Under the pieces are notes generated by a model. The model worked only from the letters and a program-made list of their open reading frames with translations, was not told where the DNA came from and ran no database searches. This document shows, piece by piece, positions 36,641-49,499 of a stretch of 64,000 bases of DNA. A program made the position numbers and the translations under genes. The stretch is from Agelas oroides. Taxonomy: Eukaryota > Porifera > Demospongiae > Agelasida > Agelasidae. The stretch spans positions 1,181,441 through 1,245,440 of the forward strand of contig OX422191.1 in assembly GCA_949130485.1 (NCBI GenBank), given 5' to 3'. Every line of letters starts with the position of its first letter. The first letter of the stretch is position 1.

Positions 36641-36952
36641 TAGTCTCATGCCCAGACCCCACCCTCTCACGAGGAAAAGGGTCTGGTGACCATTGAGCAA
36701 TTTCTTGGTTGTGCCGAGTCTGCAGTCTTGATACTGAACAACCCAATGAAATAGCGCCACGTCATGCAACCATGTGCTCGATCGACCAACCGATGTATTC
36801 ATAGTCTCGTGCCCAGACCCCACCCTCGCTTCTGTTGCACTACTCAAGTCACATGACTAATGGCATTTTGCTGACTCGGCACAACCAAGAAATCGCTCAA
36901 TGGTCACCAGACCCTTTTCCTCATGAGAGGGTGGGGTCTGGGCACGAGACTA
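36641..36952. mobile_element. 312-bp palindromic element, copy 2
   Basis: Same element and position as 33587-33898, carried along by the 3.06-kb tandem duplication. The right target copy has one change (GCCACAGAG). Confidence 0.85.
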
Positions 36953-37521
36953 GCCACAGAGAGGATGCAACAATTAGAATAATGCAGGACCTAGCTGTGT
37001 GTACGTGTGTACACATGTAATCACAATGGTAACAGGGGAACTGGTGCACCCCTAGCTTCACCCTTAAAATTACCAGTTCTCACAGTCTCAAGAAAGAGGG
37101 AGTGGTGGGGGAACAAGAATATTGTCCAGAGGAAGTAACCAGACAATGCTGCATCACTAAGATGGCTGTCCCTCCCTCAATCAAAAGAGTTTCAATATTG
37201 GTCAGAAAATGTGCAGGTGGTGTAGTAGTAAGTACATGTTATGAAAGTCACGGTTGTACAGATATAACACGATAGTTCCCTATCTCCCGAGATTTCTGAG
37301 AAATTAAGCGCATGCGCAAACAGTGGATACCAGGCTCTTATTTTCCCCGCCCACTGAGAACCTTGGTACGAGGCTAAACTGTACCATGCATTTCAATAGC
37401 TTCAACCAAAACCAACCATGTACTGCACTGGTACTGCTACACCAGTTGAGAGTGTACACAACCATTGCTGCAGTCACAGTGTACACCTCTTAAGAAGTAG
37501 GACATGAAGGGTTGGACTCAC

Positions 37522-37605
37522 TCTAGTGTCTGAAGGCTCTGGTTCACTTGCAAAGCTGCAGCCAATTCATGAGCACCTTTGGCTGAGATCTGGTTCCGAC
37601 TGAGG
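37522..37605 (-). CDS. LRR exon (LSRNQISAKG)
   Basis: 84 bp, phase 2/2. Reads LSRNQISAKGAHELAAAL and ends NQSLQTL. Confidence 0.82.
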
Positions 37606-38017
37606 CTGCAGAATGTCAGAGAACAAGAGATGAGAGGTGGTTCAACAAACCTTTCCATTTTGTGTGTAAAAGATGCATACAATCTAGTCTCATTCCAAGG
37701 TTGATATAAGATTCTTGTTTTCCCCGCCCAAACAGTTGATACAAATCATTGTGAATGCGTGCTTGAGCAGTCTAAGTGCTAATGTGGTGAGAGACTTAAG
37801 TTAGTGCAGGTCATATTCAAATCATTGTGAATGCGTGCAAGAAGAGCGTGCAACAATTTTCCGTAGTTATATCTATCTGGGCACAAGACTAGGGATGCAG
37901 ACAATTAATCATCCACACAAGTATATAGTACATACCAAAACACAATGGAAACGTACGGTATTTTACGGTACTCTATAGAGAAATTGCTGTCGTATAAGCT
38001 TGATGCTCTTCGTACTA

Positions 38018-38636
38018 CCGTATAGCGGGAAATTTTCGAGGGGTCCAATTTTCACGGAAGGGGAATCTTCAAAGATTTCTCGGTCTAATTTTCGCAGATG
38101 GCCGTTCCAGAACTGCTCCGCCCACAATACCTGGTTGACTCCGTCTCTTACCGCATCCTCATGTGGGCTCGAACCGGCCGAAAAACTTCGGCTATAGATA
38201 GTAGGAGAAATGGCACGCGACGCATATGATCGAGGCTATGGTCCGTGGTTATTACATGTACAAGGAAATTTGGTGTGCTGCTGTTGGAGAAGAGCTATCT
38301 TGCACGAGAGAAGTGAAGAACTATCGTGATGCGTTCGCTGTAGCGGCTTCGATCACTCGCTTCACTTGTGCGATAGCTGAAGCTTAGTAGTATCGCTAGA
38401 CGCTTTAAAATAGCGTAACAGAGACATTCCTGTAGAAGTTCAACAACAACGAACTGGTGTGAAGTAGACCAGCTGATCGATCGAGCAGCATGCAAATCAC
38501 AATGGCCACGCCCCCTCTTAATCACATGCGAGAACTTACGTACAGGTTTTTATTTTGCAGGTTTAATTTTCGTGGTTTGCCAATCAACCGCGAAAACCGC
38601 GAAAATTGGACCCCTCCAAAATTTCCCGCTATACGG
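38018..38636. mobile_element. 619-bp TA-flanked inverted-repeat element (CCGTATAGCGGG ends)
   Basis: About 40-bp terminal inverted repeats (CCGTATAGCGGGAAATTTTC at the left, complement at the right) are each flanked by TA. The corresponding empty position in block C1 reads GATGCTCTTTATACCATTTC (about 26869). TA target duplication fits Tc1/mariner-type non-autonomous elements. No transposase frame. Confidence 0.82.
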
Positions 38637-39580
38637 TAGTTCATCATCTTTCACCCCATCTGCTGTTCTGCCAACCGTAATACCTTCTTGTAGAAAATCG
38701 ATGTAGTACCGTAGAATCAAGTTATCAGGCGCACATCATTATTTAGTGCACACTGCTTATTAGGCACATGCTGTCTTATTGACAAAATGTGTCTAGACCC
38801 TCGATAAGAAGCGCACTACTCTAATTAAACAAAAATTTGGAGTGGGCGAGGCAAAATATTCCACAAGTGGACAAGTTAGAGCAAGGTAGTGCGAACGAGG
38901 ATCACTTTGCAAATAACAAACCAAAAGTGCACTAGAAATGTGAAAAGGACTACTAAAACAATAAACTATATGGCACTGCTTCTCATAGAGTTGGTTGAAA
39001 CATTCGTCATCGCCATTCGCCATCCTCGACGCGCTCATCAACTGTGAATTCCGTTGACTCACTGCTCTCTACCTCAAAACCTGCATCTCGCTCTCAGCTT
39101 ACACTCACTGGAACTCTTGTGGAAAAGACACATAGGAAGAGCTACACTAGAGAGTTCAAGTTGTCCTTCCATTCTTAAAGAATAACTTGCGTGCACGACT
39201 CCATTCATCTTTTATAGCCGCCTGAAAAGCGCCTCGTAAACCGGTTCTGACCTCAATCGCCAATGATGTCATACTTTTAGAGGCGTGGTCAACCTTCAAC
39301 CCTTGCTATTTGGCACACTTTGATATGTAGCACATATTATTTTACTGCTATCCCATTAAGCGCATGCACCTAATAACCCGATTCTACAGTATTGCATCCA
39401 AAAATTGCTCTGAGATTGCTTCTGTCCCAAAATGGCCTCAGAAGAAGTCTCAGAGCATCTAATTTCTAAAAATTTTCTGGGGGAGCATGCCCCCAGGCCC
39501 ACCTAGCCTTGCATGTTTATCCATACATACGTATGCACATCCACATAACCCCCCCTTCAGAAAATCCTGGCTGGACTCAC

Positions 39581-39664
39581 TTTAGCTCCTGAAGGCTCTG
39601 GTTCACTTGCAAAGCTGCACTAAGTGCACAAGCTCCTTTATCCGAGATCATTTTGTAACTGAGG
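39581..39664 (-). CDS. LRR exon (LSYKMISDKG)
   Basis: 84 bp, phase 2/2. Reads LSYKMISDKGACALSAAL and ends NQSLQEL. Sister of 46873 and 27862, again differing mainly just before the ISD motif. Confidence 0.78.
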
Positions 39665-40713
39665 CTGCAGAATGACCGACAACAAAAGAAGGAAGGAGTC
39701 AAGAAATGTTCATGAACCCACTTTGTGTAAAATTTATCTATACTTAGAGTATAGTTAGTGAGAATACCAAAAACTTGATTCGTCAATAACAAGTAACTAA
39801 ATCTCATTGAGGCTTGAGGGAAAGAATATATGATAGATGCTTCCCCTCTAGCTATATACAGTTACTATGCAACCGACAGTATGGTATACAACAGTAACCA
39901 AGGATTATATTAATTTTAGAAAAATGGAGATTGATATCCGTGACTTTCTGTCTTGCTTGTTTAAATTGCTGTGTGAAGTCTGTGATATGAAGCTTCATTT
40001 AGTAGTCCTTACCACTAATGGCACCTATGGGAGTGGCGGTTTAGCTAATTCACTGGGCGAAGCAAGCGAACTACGCGCCCTCACACGCATGCTACCACAG
40101 CAGCGAGCAGCCGTCAATAGTAGTCTGTCATTTACACGCATCTCGTTACAAATTCACAGCAGTCCAGCAACAAAAACAGGCAGCAAGTCGCCGATAAATC
40201 AACTCGAATAAAAAATGCGTCATTGCCAACGGTCATTGTTGCTATTCTCTAAATAAGTTAGACGCTTCGTCCAACTGGATCTACGCATGCTCTTTAGAAA
40301 CCTTCTGGCCCTTAGTAGCAACCTTGCTATGCTCAGGTTGCTACAGCCTCGAGCCCTCAGGTTTCTAAATCACGTAAATCCCTCAGACTCAGCATCTATT
40401 ATTTAAACAACAGTGCACAAGGGTGAATCATAAATCAAGCAGCATAAAATTTATTCATTGTGGTCAAACAAAATATACTTTGATACTGCCCATCAAGTTG
40501 TTGGCCACAAATAGCCAACTCTTATTAGATTGTGATCACAGGTCAGGGATGTGCACAACCATCCATGCATGTGTGTAGTGACAACAGGACAATGTTCGCA
40601 AGTGTCACCACGCATGCAGGTCCTCCCTCATATTTCAGTACACAGGCATGGGAATGACACTACAGTCTCAGCAAGCACCTCTTGAAAAGTCGGACATGAA
40701 TGGCTAGACTCAC

Positions 40714-40797
40714 TCTAGCTTCTGATGACTCTGGTTCACTTGCAACTCTCTAACCAGTGCACACACAAGTTCATCTGTGATCTTGTTTTCACTGAGG
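40714..40797 (-). CDS. LRR exon (LSENKITDEL)
   Basis: 84 bp, phase 2/2. Reads LSENKITDELVCALVREL and ends NQSHQKL. It differs from sister 47997 at the LSxxx positions. Confidence 0.78.
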
Positions 40798-42139
40798 CTG
40801 CAGAATGTAAGAACAAAAGAGAGAGAGGTGGTTCATGACATTTTCACAAATGGACATTGTATTGCCTCATCCAATCTCCTATGGCATTGTAGCCCACTTG
40901 TATGGAGGAAGCACTTGAATGGTTTAACTACGTCCGTGCAAGCTCCACCCCTAATCCAAATCCACAAAGTGCTAGCATATATAATCAACCCCACGTTCTT
41001 GGATTTCCATGCCACATGCTAGTGATTTACCAGAAGCATAGGTGAATGCATGATGTGGGTAGATTCAGTAATTGCTGGCAAATTTGCACAGCTGTTGAGA
41101 AAAGCCTTGTATCCAAGACCAAAAAATGACTGGTGCATGTGAACCTGTGAAATGTCATGATGCAAACTAGGAGAACTTGAAGCTCATGCAAAAAGTAGTA
41201 TCATGTGTGACTGATCTTAGAAATGGTTGGTGGTTACATGGAGGACCTCACTAATCCACAGAATTGTCAAAATAGAGGGCATGGGGCATGACAGGAATGG
41301 GCACTTGCTTGTATACACATTTACAGTAGTATACAAGGAAATATATACCATCATTATTCTAAAATCTGGCTTCCGCTAGAATAGATTCACAAAAAAACTC
41401 TACAAACCTAATTTCTTCCACTAGATCAGATTCATTGCTGCAATGGAAGCACATCTTCTAAGAAAATCACTCGCCATGCACGGAGGCCTCCTTACCTCAG
41501 CGTTTCAACTGCTTGCAGTACTAAGACACTTCCCCTGAAGTGTGCAAGTGCAGAGTGCAGGGAACTTCCACCCTCTGCAGTCTTTTCTTCATACTTGTTT
41601 TGATAAGAATGCCGCCTGGGTGCACTATACAATGCCTCTGCCAGTGACTTCAGGAGTGTTGTTTTGATAAGAACGTTTCCTGGTGCACTAAACAGCTTCT
41701 GTCTGCCCATGACTTCACTGTTTTTTTTTGTTGTTGCTGTTGAGAATGCTTCATGGTACCTACTCTTTCGCTAAATTGGATTCACTCGAAAATACTAGTG
41801 CAGCAGCCTTCCGCATAATTGGATTAGCAAAAATCCCAAGAATTGAATTTCTTCCGCTCGATTGGATCTACTGTTCTATTAGAATAATGACGGTATTAAA
41901 AAAAACAACAACAATGAACACAATTGATTCCTTGTTGTCAAACACGATATTCACATTCAGTCGTTGGTCACAAATGGGGAGCTCTTATTAGAGCTGTGAT
42001 CTTGAGTCAGGAATGCACACAACCATCCATGCAAATGTTTCCAAGTGTCTCCTAATATTTCAACATAGGACTGGTAATGACACTATGGTTTCATGTGTAT
42101 ATGCATTTCTTAAAAACAAGACCTGAATGGCTGACTCAC

Positions 42140-42232
42140 CCGCTTAGCTTAAGCTTCTGTAGGCTCTGGTTCACCTGGAAAACTCTTACCAGTGCACACA
42201 CACCTTCAGCTGATATCTTGTTGTCCTTGAGG
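42140..42232 (-). CDS. LRR exon (LKDNKISAEG, 93 bp)
   Basis: 93 bp, phase 2/2, acceptor TTCTTCAG|C, donor GTGAGT. Reads LKDNKISAEGVCALVRVF and ends NQSLQKLKLS. Confidence 0.78.
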
Positions 42233-42856
42233 CTGAAGAAGGTCAGGCAACAGAAATAGGGGAGCTGCTTCACGTAATATATGCTTAGCTAAACTTACGT
42301 TATGTGAGAAAGAATTAAATTAAGAACTCCCTGTCAGGCTTGAACTGACACTCTATATACAGTCTCACTGTACACCTATTAAGTTGCCTCTAACACTTAA
42401 AGTGCGCTTTTGGTTATATCAGCACTGCACAGTGTGTAGAAAGAGTGGAACAGGGAGGAGGTGGGTGGGGTATCGATGGGTGACAAGCACATGGCTGCTG
42501 CCAGCTTTGCTGTAGGAATGCTTTGGGTGGCACTGGGTAGGCCAGTTCTCTCTTTATGTTAGCTTTGAAAACACTATTTCTCACCTTGTAAGGACTTGAT
42601 TTGTGGTACTGAAGGCAGTTTGGGATCTGAACCAATGTTTGCGATATAGCCAAAATCCCAAGTGTTACAATAATGTTAATTAGTAGGGTCACGAGTATGT
42701 TCAGGATGGCTATAAGTGACTTGTGTTCAGTTCTGAAGTCAAATTTAGCTCCCACAGAAATATATATGGTACGTATGTTGATAAGGATCCATAGGCTAAC
42801 AGAAATCTCCAATGAATAAAATTCAGGTGTTGATGAAAAGCATGAATATGGCTGGA

Positions 42857-42899
42857 CTCATCTTATCTCCTTGAATTGTGATCTTGTTCAAACTAAGGC
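42857..42899 (-). pseudogene. Decayed LRR exon relic
   Basis: Truncated exon with donor GTGAGT changed to ATGAGT and no AG at the acceptor position (CTACGGCC). It would be skipped by the spliceosome. Confidence 0.6.
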
Positions 42900-42990
42900 C
42901 GTAGAATGTCAAAGAACAACAAAAAGGAAGGTCAATCATAAATCTCCATGAAAGTATGTGCTGTAATCCACCTCCCCCCGAAAAACTCAC

Positions 42991-43074
42991 TTTAGCTCCT
43001 GAAGGTTCTGGTTCACTTGCAAAGCTCCAGCAAATTTACAGGCTCCTTCGTCTGAGATCTGGTTGTAACTGAGG
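42991..43074 (-). CDS. LRR exon (LSYNQISDEG)
   Basis: 84 bp, phase 2/2, acceptor TTCTGCAG|C, donor GTGAGT. Reads LSYNQISDEGACKFAGAL and ends NQNLQEL. It has no close sister in the window, so it is probably an older or unduplicated exon. Confidence 0.8.
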
Positions 43075-43934
43075 CTGCAGAATGTCAGAAAACAACAAAT
43101 AACAACTCAAAAGTACTCAAAAGTAAAAAAAAAAAGGTCAAACATAAATCTCTATGAATGTGTACGTGCTGCATGTAATCTCCCCCCACAAAGCCCGCCC
43201 TTGAAAAGCTCAAACCCCTTTCTTACATATATGTTATGAAATTCACGGTTGTACAGATACAATCCGATAGTTCCCGATCTCCCAAGATTTCCGAGAAATT
43301 AAGTGCATGCACAAACAGTGGATACCAGGCTCTTATTTTCCCCTCCCACTGAGAAACTGGGTACGAGGCTAAACTGTACCATGCATTTCAATAGCTTCAA
43401 CCAAAACCAACCATGTACTGCACTGGTACTGCTTCACCAGTTACGAGTGTACACAACCATTGCTGCAGTCCCAGTGTACAACTCTTAAGAAGTACTTATA
43501 TAAAGTTGGGACTCGGTAAGGTGTCCAGATTTAACCTGGTGTCCTTTCTTCAGGGGTGTCCTTTAAGAGAGGTTCCACTGCACTCCCTGTGAAGTTTTAG
43601 GTCCTTGGGAATTATGCTGGGTGCATCAATTAGAGTAATGCAGGATGTATGTGGTGTATGTATGTCATAGTCTTGATGGAGACTGAGGGGGGTCTGTGCA
43701 CCCCCAAACCCCACAGACCCCCACCCCCATAGCTGTACTGGAGTGCACCACTTTCAAAATGCTTCATACACTGCTATGTATAGCATGATTATTTTGCAAT
43801 TAATTGTAATTTACTCATAGTTCTATACATCACTTTGTGTGTATTCATAAAGTCATAGTTACGAGTGTACACAACCATTGCTGTAGTACAAGTGTACACC
43901 TCTTAAGAAGTAGGACATGAAGGGTTGGACTCAC

Positions 43935-44018
43935 TTTAGTGTCTGAAGGCTCTGGTTCACTTCCAAAGCTGAAGCCAATCCACGAGCACCTTCATCTGTG
44001 ATCTTGTTCCGACTGAGG
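43935..44018 (-). CDS. LRR exon (LSRNKITDEG)
   Basis: 84 bp, phase 2/2. Reads LSRNKITDEGARGLASAL, then EVNQSLQTL. Close to 34871. Confidence 0.82.
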
Positions 44019-44892
44019 CTGCAGAGTGTCAGAGAACAAGAGATGAGAGGTGGTTCAACAAACCTCTTCACTTTGTGTAAGGTATATTTGGCATCGATAC
44101 CTCACTACTGACACACAATATCAGACACTGTGTGTCAGCTAGTCAAGTAGAGGAGTACTCCCTGTGTCACAGTCACTGGTGATTTTAGCATGAATTAATA
44201 TAAGCAAAGGGCGGGGTCTAACCACACGGGAAGTTAAGTCAGTGCTCCACCGGACACTGTAGACACAGATAACTCACTTGGGGTGCTCCACTATAGTAAC
44301 AGTATCATGATATATATGCTGTCATGTCACAGAGAGGATGCAACAATTAGAATAATGCAGGACCTAGCTATGTGTACGTGTGCACACATGTAATCACAAT
44401 GGTAACAGGGGAACTTGTGCACTCCTAGCCCTACCCTTAAAATTACCAGTGCTCATAGTCTCAAGAAAGAGGGAGTGGTGGGGGGACAAGAATATTGTCC
44501 AGAGTAAGTAACCAGAAAATGCTGCATCACTAAGATGGCTGTCCCTCTCTCAATCAAAAGAGCTTCATCATTGGTCAGAAAATGTGTGGGCGATGTAGCA
44601 GTAAGTACATTATGAAAGTCACGGTTGTACAGAAACAACATGATAGTTCCAGATCTCCCAAGATTTCTGGGAATTGAAGTGCATGTGCAAACAGTGGACA
44701 CCAGGCTCTCCTTTTCCCCGCCCACTGAGAACCTTGGTACGAGGCTAAACTGTACCATGCATTTCAATAGCTTCAACCAAAACCAAACATGTACTGCACT
44801 GGTACTGCTACACCAGTTGAGTGTGTACACAACCATTGCTGCAGTCTCAGTGTACACCTCTTAAGAAGTAGGACATGAAGGGTTGGACTCAC

Positions 44893-44976
44893 TTTAGTGT
44901 CTGAAGGCTCTGGTTCACTTGCAAAGCTGCAGCCAATTCACGAGCACCTTTGGCTGAGATCTGGTTCCGACTGAGG
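44893..44976 (-). CDS. LRR exon (LSRNQISAKG)
   Basis: 84 bp, phase 2/2, acceptor TATGCAG|C, donor GTGAGT. Reads LSRNQISAKGARELAAAL and ends NQSLQTL. Closest to 37522. Confidence 0.82.
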
Positions 44977-45311
44977 CTGCATAATGTCAGAGAACAAGAG
45001 ATGAGAGGTGGTTCAACAAACCTTTTCATTTTGTGTGTAAAAGATGCATACAATCTAGTCTCATTCCAAGATTGATATAAGGTTCTCGTTTTCCCCGCCC
45101 AAACAGTTGATACAAATCATTGTGAATGCGTGCAAGAAGAGCGTGCAACAATTTTCCGTAGTTATATCTAGCTGGGCACAAGACTAGGGATGCAGACAAT
45201 TAATCATCCACACAAGTATATAGCACATACCAAAACACATGCAAACATACGGTATTTTACGGTACTCTATAGAGAACTTGCTGTCGTATAAGCTTGATGC
45301 TCTTCGTACTA

Positions 45312-45920
45312 CCGTATAGCGGGAAATTTTCGAGGGGTCCAATTTTCGCGGAAGGGGAATCTTCAAAGATTTCTCGGTCTAATTTTCGCGGATGGCCGTT
45401 CCAGAACTGCTCCGCCCACAATACCTGGTTGACTCCGTCTCTTACCGCATGCACACGCGGGCTCGAACCGGCCGAAAAACTTGTGAAAGATCGGCTATAG
45501 ATAGTAGGAGAAATGACACGCGACGTATATGATCGAGGCTATGGTCCGTGGTTATCATATGTACAAGGAAATTTGGTGTGCTGCTGTTGGAGAAGAGCTA
45601 TCTTGCATGAGAGAAGTGGAGAACTATCGTGATGCGTTCGCTGTAGCGGCTTCGATCACTCGCTTCACTTCTGCATTAGCTGAAGCTTGGTAGTATCGCT
45701 AGACGCTTTAAAATAGCGTAACAGAGACATTCCTGTAGAAGTTGAACAACGACCAGCTGATCGATCGAGCAGCATGCAAATCACAATGGCCACGCCCCCT
45801 CTTAATCACGTGCGAGAACTTACGTACAGGTTTTTATTTTGCAGGTTTAATTTTCGTGGTTTGCCAATCCACCGTGAAAACCACGAAAATTGGACCCCTC
45901 GAAAATTTCCCGCTATACAG
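45312..45920. mobile_element. TA-flanked inverted-repeat element, copy 2
   Basis: Starts CCGTATAGCGGGAAATTTTC and ends with its inverted copy (CCCGCTATACAG), both next to TA; same site and content as 38018-38636, so the insertion predates the block C2/C3 duplication. The 26.6-kb block lacks it. Confidence 0.8.
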
Positions 45921-46872
45921 TAGTTCATCATCTTTCACCCCATCTGCCAACCGTAATACCTTCTTGTAGAAAATCGATGTAGTACCGTAGAATCAAGTTA
46001 TCAGCAGCACATCATTATTTAGTGCACACTGCTTATTAGGCACATGCTGTCTTATTGACAAAATGTGTCTAGACCCTCGATAAGAAGCGCACTACTCTAA
46101 TTAAACAAAAAATTTGGAGTGGGCGAGGCGAAATATTCCACAAGTGGACAAGTTAGAGCAAGCACGCGAAGGTAGTGCGAACGAGGATCACTTTTGCAAA
46201 TAACAAATCAAAAGTGCGCTAGAAATGTGAAAAGGACTATTGAAACAATAAACTATATGGCACTGCTTCTCATAGAGTTGGTTGAAACATTCGTCATCGC
46301 CATTCGCCATCCTCGACGCGCTCATCGACTGTGAATTCCGTTGACTCACTGCTCTCTACCTCAAAACCTGCATCTCACTCTCAGCTTACAATCACTGGAA
46401 CTCTTGTGGAAAATACACAATTCATAGGAAGAGCTACACTAGAGAGTTCAAGTTGCCCTTCCATTCTTAAAGAATAACTTGCGTACACGACTCCATTCAT
46501 CTTTTATAGCCGCCTGAAAAGCGCCTCGTAAACCGGTTCTGACCTCAATCGCCAATGATGTCATACTTTTAGAGGCATGGTCAACCTTCAACCCTTGCTA
46601 TTTGGCACACTTTGATATGTAGCACATATTATTTTACTGCTATCCCATTAAGCGCATGCGCCTAATAACCCGATTCTACAGTATTGCATCCAAAAATTGC
46701 TCTGAGGCTGCTTCTGTCCCAAAATGGCCTCAGAAGCAGTCTCAGAACATCTAATTTCTAAAAAATTTCTGGGAGAGCATGCCACCAGGCCCACCTAGTC
46801 TTGCATGTTTATGCATGCATACGTATGCACATCCACATAAACCCCCCTTCTGAAAATCCTGGCTGGACTCAC

Positions 46873-46956
46873 TTTAGCTCCTGAAGGCTCTGGTTGACTT
46901 GCAAAGCTGCACTAAGTGCACAAGCTCCTTCATCTGAGATCTTTTTGTTACTGAGG
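46873..46956 (-). CDS. LRR exon (LSNKKISDEG)
   Basis: 84 bp, phase 2/2. Reads LSNKKISDEGACALSAAL and ends NQSLQEL; Lys replaces the core Asn. Sister of 39581 and 27862. Confidence 0.78.
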
Positions 46957-47996
46957 CTGCAGAATGACCGACAACAAAAGAAGGAAGGAGTCAAGAAATG
47001 TTCATGAATCCACTTTGTGTAAAATTTATCTATACTTATAGTATAGTTAGTGAGAATACTAAAAACTTGATTCGTCAACACCAAGTAACCAAATCTCATT
47101 GAGGGAAAGCATATATGATAGATGCTTCCCCTCTAGCTATATACAGTTACTATGCAACCGACAGTATGGTATACAACAGTAACCAAGGATTATATTAATT
47201 TTAGAAAAATGGAGATTGATATCCGTGACTTTCTGTCTTGCTTGTTTAAATTGCTGTGAAGTCTGTGAGATGAAGCTTCATTTAATAGTCCTTACCACTA
47301 ATGGCACCTATGGGAGTGGCGGTTTAGCTAATTCACTGGGCGGAGCAAGCGAACTACGCGCCCTCACACGCATGCTACCACAGCAGCGAGCAGCCGTCAA
47401 TAGTAGTCTGTCATTTACACGCATCTTGTTACAAATTCACAGCAGTCCAGCAACAAAAACAGGCAGCAAGTCGCCGATAAATCAACTCGAATAAAAAATG
47501 CGTCATTGCCAACGGTCATTGTTGCTATTCTCTAAATAAGTTAGACGCTTCGTCCAACTGGATCTACGCATGCTCTTTAGAAACCTTCTGGCCCTTAGTA
47601 GCAACCTTGCTATGCTCAGGTTGCTACAGCCTCGAGCCCTCAGGTTTCTAAATCACGTAAATCCCTCAGACTCAGCATCTATTATTTAAACAACAGTGCA
47701 CAAGGGTGAATCATAAATCAAGCAGCATAAAATTTATTCATTGTGGTCAAACAAAATATACTTTGATACTGCCCATCAAGTTGTTGGCCACAAATAGCCA
47801 ACTCTTATTAGATTGTGATCACAGGTCAGGGATGTGCACAACCATCCATGCATGTGTGTAGTGACAACAGGACAATGTTTGCAAGTGTCACCACGCATGC
47901 AGGTCCTCCCTCATATTTCAGTACACAGGCATGGGAATGACACTACAGTCTCAGCAAGCACCTCTTGAAAAGTCGGACATGAATGGCTAGACTCAC

Positions 47997-48080
47997 TCTA
48001 GTTTCTGATGACTCTGGTTCACTTGCAACTCTCTAACCAGTGCACACACAAGTTCATCTGTGATCTCGTCTTTACTGAGG
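47997..48080 (-). CDS. LRR exon (LSKDEITDEL)
   Basis: 84 bp, phase 2/2. Reads LSKDEITDELVCALVREL and ends NQSHQKL; Asp replaces the conserved Asn of the LRR core. Sister of 40714 and 29005. Confidence 0.78.
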
Positions 48081-49406
48081 CTGCAGAATGTAAGAACAAA
48101 AGAGAGAGAGGTGGTTCATGACATTTTCATAAACGTACACTGTATTGCCTCATCCAATCTTCTATGGCATTGTAGCCCACTTGTATGGAGGAAGCACTTG
48201 AATGGTTTAACTACGTCCGTGCAAGCTCCACCCCTAATCCAAATCCACAAAGTGCTAGCATATATAATCAACCCCACGTTCTTGGATTTCCGTGCCACAT
48301 GCTAGTGATTTACCAGAAGCATAGGTGAATGCATGATGTGGGTAGATTCAGTAATTGCTGGCAAATTTGCACAGCTGTGGAGAAAAGCCTTGTATCCAAG
48401 ACCAAAAAATGACTGGTGCATGTGAACCTGTGAAATGTCATGATGCAAACTAGGAGACCTTGAAGCTCATGCAAAAAGTAGTATCATGTGTGACTGATCT
48501 TAGAAATGGTTGGTGGTTACATGGAGGACCTCACTAAACCACAGAATTGTCAAAATGGAGGGCATGGGGCATGTACAGTAGTATACAAGGAAATATATAC
48601 CATCATTATTCTAAAATCTGGCTTCCGCTAGAATAGATTCACAAAAAACTCTAAGAACCGAATTTCTTCCACTAGATCAGATTCATCGCTGCAATGGAAG
48701 CACATCTTCTAAGAAAATCACTCGCCATGCACGGAGGCCTCCTTACCTCAGTGTTTCAACTGCTTGCAGTACTAAGACACTTCCCCTGAAGTGTGCAAGT
48801 GCAGAGTGCAGGGAACTTCCACCCTCTGCAGTCTTTTCTTCATACTTGTTTTGATAAAAATACCGCCTGGGTGCACTATACAATCAATGCCTCTGCCAGT
48901 GACTTCAGGAGTGTTGTTTTGATAAGAACGTTTCCTGGTGCACTAAACAGCTTCTGTCTGCCCATGACTTCGCTGCTTTTTTTGTTGTTGTTGTTGCTGT
49001 TGAGAACGCTTCATGGTACCTACTCTTTCGCTAAATTGGATTCACTCGAAAATACTAGTGCAGCAGCCTTCCGCATAATTGGATTAGCAAAAATCCCAAG
49101 AATTGAATTTCTTCCGCTCGATTGGATCTACTGTTCTATTAGAATAATGACGGTATTTAAAAAAAAAACAATGAACACAATTGATTCCCTGTTGTCAAAC
49201 ACAATATATTTTGATATGCACATTCAGTCGTTGGTCACAAATGGGGAGCTCTTATTAGAGCTGTGATCTTGAGTCAGGAATGCACACAACCATCCATGCA
49301 AATGTTTCCAAGTGTCTCCTAATATTTCAACATAGGACTGGTAATGACACTATGGTTTCATGTGTATATGCATTTCTTAAAAACAAGACCTGAATGGCTG
49401 ACTCAC

Positions 49407-49499
49407 CTGCTTAGCTTAAGCTTCTGTAGGCTCTGGTTCACCTGGAAAACTCTTACCAGTGCACACACACCTTCAGCTGAGATCTGGTTGTCCTTGAGG
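49407..49499 (-). CDS. LRR exon (LKDNQISAEG, 93 bp)
   Basis: 93 bp, phase 2/2, acceptor TTCTTCAG|C, donor GCAG|GTGAGT. Reads LKDNQISAEGVCALVRVF and ends NQSLQKLKLS, three residues longer than the norm. Block-C exon, sister of 42140 and 30440. Confidence 0.78.

Larger units (their letters stand above)
34378..37434. repeat. 3.06-kb tandem duplication, copy 2
   Basis: Collinear with 31321-34377 at an offset of 3,054-3,057 bases and nearly identical, including the 312-bp element and two LRR exons per copy. Confidence 0.88.
37765..42960. repeat. Block C copy 2 (LRR exons 39581, 40714, 42140 and a relic)
   Basis: Collinear with 45112-50235 and, up to exon 42140, with 26625-30520. It includes non-LRR intron sequence such as TTGGCACACTTTGATATGTA and the hairpin near 39410. 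Confidence 0.85.

Noticed and set aside
42414-42812. 132-codon minus-strand frame with hydrophobic stretch (LNILVTLLINIIVTLGILAI)
   Set aside because: Its block-C3 counterpart near 49683-50080 is interrupted by a frameshift, there are no splice-bounded ends, and composition is that of A+T-rich intron.
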